Assembly: GCF_002455975.1 (NCBI RefSeq)
Contig: NZ_DKLM01000137.1
Coordinates: forward strand, 1 to 6,726
Reading direction: 5' to 3'
Source: Clostridium sp. UBA6640
Lineage (GTDB): Bacteria > Bacillota > Clostridia > Clostridiales > Clostridiaceae
DNA: 6,726 bases
Position numbers and translations under genes: made by a program. Below are positions 4,921 to 6,726 of the stretch, in pieces. The notes beneath the pieces were generated by a model. It had not been told where the DNA came from, made no database searches, and worked only from the letters and a program-made list of their open reading frames with translations. How positions within the stretch are numbered: the first letter of the stretch is position 1; every line of letters starts with the position of its first letter.

Positions 4921-5367
4921 ATGGGATTAGAATTGAAACAAATTTTTATGCTGAATCCAAACCCAAGAAACGAATATACCAATTATGAGAAGAAGTTGCA
5001 GCCGCGTATGAATTTTGAATCGCTTGAACTTAAAGCGTTGTATGAGAAACATAAGGATGAAATCATGGAAATCGTCATAAAAGAAGTTACTGAATATTTG
5101 GAAGATGAGGGGGCATGTAATGACGATGAAGATATGTTTCCACGCAGATGTGAAATGACAGGGGAATGGTATGTTGGGGATATTGCGTTATATGAAGAAA
5201 ACGGAAGAATTTGGGGGAGCGTTTGTACATGCTTCTTGGGATATTATCCCGCTCCCTCTGCTCGCATGCCAATAGATGATTATCTCGGATTAGAAGTATG
5301 GGTATCGTATGACCCAAAGCATAAAAAATTTATTTTTGATGGAGGACTTGACAGTTCTTCGATTTGA
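4921..5367 (+). CDS. unrecognised protein in immunity array (148 aa)
   Basis: I do not recognise the family. The 148 residues comprise a polar N-terminal segment, a long charged helix (about 35-63), an acidic linker with DDEDMFPRRCEMTGEW (68-83), then a strand-rich domain: VGDIALYEENGRIWGSVCTC (85-104), FLGYYPAPSARMPIDDYLGL (105-124), EVWVSYD (125-131) and KFIFDGGLDSSSI (136-148). Cys at 66, 77, 102 and 104 are too loosely placed to call a metal site. No signal peptide or membrane helix is seen. The ATG at 4921 has a modest AAAGGGA at 4906-4912. Its place between two 56-bp elements in a run of immunity-like genes suggests the same role, which is inference. Confidence 0.6.
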   Translation: MGLELKQIFMLNPNPRNEYTNYEKKLQPRMNFESLELKALYEKHKDEIMEIVIKEVTEYLEDEGACNDDEDMFPRRCEMTGEWYVGDIALYEENGRIWGSVCTCFLGYYPAPSARMPIDDYLGLEVWVSYDPKHKKFIFDGGLDSSSI

Positions 5368-5372
5368 ATAAA

Positions 5373-5428
5373 ATGAGCATTCATTCCTGTAGGTGATTTA
5401 ATAGCCATCTACAGGAAATTTATATTTT
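5373..5428 (+). repeat. 56-bp intergenic element, copy 4
   Basis: Has the best stem of the set: CCTGTAGGTG (5385-5394) pairs with CATCTACAGG (5406-5415) over ten pairs with one G·T, leaving an 11-base loop. The conserved AAATTTATATTTT follows directly. It begins five bases after the stop codon. Confidence 0.8.
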
Positions 5429-5481
5429 GTTCTTTCGAGTTGGATTGCCTAAACGAACAATGTCAAATTAAAATATGCTTA

Positions 5482-5488
5482 AAAGGAG
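5482..5488 (+). promoter_or_regulatory. ribosome binding site that decides the 5496 start
   Basis: AAAGGAG lies seven bases before the ATG at 5496. An upstream in-frame ATG at 5475 has no Shine-Dalgarno and overlaps this site. Confidence 0.7.
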
Positions 5489-5495
5489 TTTTATT

Positions 5496-6083
5496 ATGGA
5501 TATTATTAAACTGTTGAAACAGGATGAAAATTTGTCTGACCTTCTATGTTATATTTGTGATATTGAAATTCTTTCGGAATTCAAATCTCCACAAGATGAA
5601 TTTGGGCATTTAGCCTATAGTATAACTGGAAAAACCTTCGCAAAAGAAGGCACAGGAAGTGAATACATCTTATTGGAGGATGGTTCAGTTGGATTTTGGG
5701 GAAGTGAGGGCGAAAGCGGAAGAATTGCTGATAGCCTCTATGATTTTTTTGTGTTTATGGTAAACTGCCCATTTTGGCGTGATTATGTGAATACTGCATC
5801 ATATCAAAATATGGAATGTCTCCAAAGCTTAGCAAAAGAACTCATGGAAGAACATAGACAAATGGTTGAAGAAGATATGGATATGGACTTGGATGAAACC
5901 CAAAAAGAATTGGCAGAGGGTTTGAGCATTCCACTTGATAGTGATATTTCTAATGTGCTGATGAAATTTTACCATAGTGCTACCAGAGAGCCACGCTTGA
6001 TAACTACATATACGGAAAATGACGGAAGTACACATAGCAATACAGGTTCTCTGTTTGAAAGTAAAGATATAGTTCGATTCTAG
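5496..6083 (+). CDS. putative immunity protein, SUKH (SMI1/KNR4)-like
   Basis: The 195-residue soluble protein has an N-terminal helical part (1-30), then a core KTFAKEGTGSEYILLEDGSV (46-65) and GFWGSEGESGRIADSLYDFF (66-85). This follows the SUKH pattern of 'FAxDGSGxxYxLxEDGxVxxxxxE...IAxSLxDFL'. SUKH proteins are widespread immunity proteins of bacterial toxin systems; assignment here rests on pattern recall and is moderate. A C-terminal extension holds a strongly acidic helix (116-137, EEHRQMVEEDMDMDLDETQK), a second helix, and a strand pair around TREPRLITTYTENDGSTHS (163-181). Acidic surfaces are common in immunity proteins that mimic nucleic acid, but that is speculation. The start is set by AAAGGAG at 5482-5488. 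Copy 4 of the element lies upstream and a degraded copy 5 follows. Confidence 0.6.
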   Translation: MDIIKLLKQDENLSDLLCYICDIEILSEFKSPQDEFGHLAYSITGKTFAKEGTGSEYILLEDGSVGFWGSEGESGRIADSLYDFFVFMVNCPFWRDYVNTASYQNMECLQSLAKELMEEHRQMVEEDMDMDLDETQKELAEGLSIPLDSDISNVLMKFYHSATREPRLITTYTENDGSTHSNTGSLFESKDIVRF

Positions 6084-6110
6084 GCTAATGAATAGACCAT
6101 ATGGAAAAGA

Positions 6111-6167
6111 ATGAGCAATATAGATAATTGCCTATCTCGACATTATTTATAGTAAAGGGAATTTATT
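6111..6167 (+). repeat. degenerate fifth copy of the intergenic element
   Basis: Only the ends match the other copies: ATGAGCA at 6111-6117 and GGGAATTTATT at 6157-6167, at nearly the same separation (57 against 56 bases). The middle is different but has its own small stem, AGATA (6122-6126) with TATCT (6133-6137). It lies 27 bases after a stop codon, the same offset as copy 3. It may be a diverged subtype or coincidence. Confidence 0.4.
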
Positions 6168-6216
6168 GCGAAGTTGTAAAACTAGGGATACAATATGAAA
6201 AATTTATATAATATGC

Positions 6217-6223
6217 AAGGAGG
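6217..6223 (+). promoter_or_regulatory. ribosome binding site that decides the 6231 start
   Basis: AAGGAGG lies seven bases before a GTG at 6231 and is inside the reading frame that would begin at ATG 6195. The GTG is therefore the likelier start; TTG at 6228 is a third, poorer choice. Confidence 0.65.
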
Positions 6224-6230
6224 GGACTTG

Positions 6231-6704
6231 GTGAAGAATATACATGGATTTATTTCCCGTATCAATGAAATAAAATGGTTCTCAAGATGTGGAACGGCTG
6301 AAAAACGGTATATTGTTGTTACTTCGATTTTTGAAGCATACGACGGTTACAACTCCAAAATGTTAGCTGTATGGGAACCTAAAATTTCTTCTTTGGGAAC
6401 TCAAGCCATAGAGATTATTACGGATGAGAAAATAGACTGTATTTTTGAAAGCGTTTCCAGTTATATACAAAACTCTTTATGGAATGGCTACTGCAACTTC
6501 ATAAAGAGATGTAAACTTGAAAATGAAAGCGGGTTAGAGACCGAAATTATGGATTGTGTGAAAAGGGATATGTCATGGGCAGCAATCGAAATACAGCTTG
6601 GGAAAAAAGGCTTTTTCAATGACCTTTTAAGCATTTACGAACAAGGTCGATGGCCGTGCTCATACGATGGAGTTTATCCACATGGGAAATTCGTTGTTAT
6701 GTAG
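6231..6704 (+). CDS. unrecognised protein at the end of the immunity array (157 aa)
   Basis: A 157-residue cytosolic protein. After a short helix the strand KRYIVVTSIFEAYDG (25-39) leads to VWEPKISSLG (47-56), then a helix and an aromatic segment YIQNSLWNGYCNFIKRC (78-94). The end, SWAAIEIQLGKKGFFNDLLS (115-134) followed by YEQGRWPCSYDGVYPHGKFV (136-155), is the most distinctive: 'helix, FFxxLLxxYxxGxWPCxxxGxYPxGK' looks like a conserved family ending, but I cannot name it. GTG 6231 is preferred over ATG 6195 because of AAGGAGG at 6217-6223; with the ATG the protein would be 169 residues. It follows the degraded element copy and is the last complete gene. GAGGTG at 6712-6717 just after it may be the ribosome binding site of a further gene beyond the window. 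Confidence 0.6.
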   Translation: MKNIHGFISRINEIKWFSRCGTAEKRYIVVTSIFEAYDGYNSKMLAVWEPKISSLGTQAIEIITDEKIDCIFESVSSYIQNSLWNGYCNFIKRCKLENESGLETEIMDCVKRDMSWAAIEIQLGKKGFFNDLLSIYEQGRWPCSYDGVYPHGKFVVM

Positions 6705-6726
6705 ACAAATATGAGGTGTAAGAAGA

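Noticed and set aside
3884..5428. CRISPR array reading of the 56-bp repeats
   Set aside because: Spacing is 478-526 bases with coding genes between, and the repeats are diverged, unlike CRISPR.
3884..5428. Promoter inside each 56-bp element
   Set aside because: TTATATTTT resembles a -10 but there is no -35 at a proper distance. Read-through from upstream is more likely.

Overview
The window is AT-rich DNA from a low-GC Firmicute, probably an anaerobic gut Clostridium/Lachnospiraceae relative. The evidence is AGGAGG-type ribosome binding sites, use of GTG starts, a consensus sigma-A promoter, and gene families common in that group. All convincing genes lie on the plus strand. There are no RNA genes, transposases, integrases or CRISPR arrays.

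Left part (1-2526): a sparse accessory stretch. It begins with the possible tail of a gene cut by the window edge, followed by several RNA-hairpin structures and a clear promoter. A PNPOx-like flavin-fold protein (409-885) and an MGMT/alkyltransferase-like protein without the acceptor cysteine (1019-1495, with its own terminator) come next, then an unrecognised 86-residue protein (1703-1963). Around and after these lies apparent gene debris: short open fragments, a degenerate repeated terminator-like element, and a strong terminator at about 2298-2337.

Middle (2527-3879): a small gene broken by what looks like a 5-bp tandem duplication, then a DUF4304-like protein translationally coupled to a small helical protein (8-bp overlap).

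Right part (3884-6726): the most interesting region. Five small unrelated-looking genes follow each other in one direction. One is a clear Imm1-family immunity protein; the others look immunity-like (Imm1-like, SUKH-like) or are unrecognised. Each is preceded by a copy of an intergenic element. Four copies are exactly 56 bp, align without gaps, share the block GGAAATTTATAT, and can form an imperfect stem-loop. A fifth copy is badly degraded. The unit 'element + one small gene' resembles a cassette array. No toxin gene is visible, so the array looks like an orphan immunity locus that could protect against toxins of neighbouring bacteria and may grow or shrink by recombination between the elements. 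That mechanism is inference. The repeats and gene layout are seen directly.
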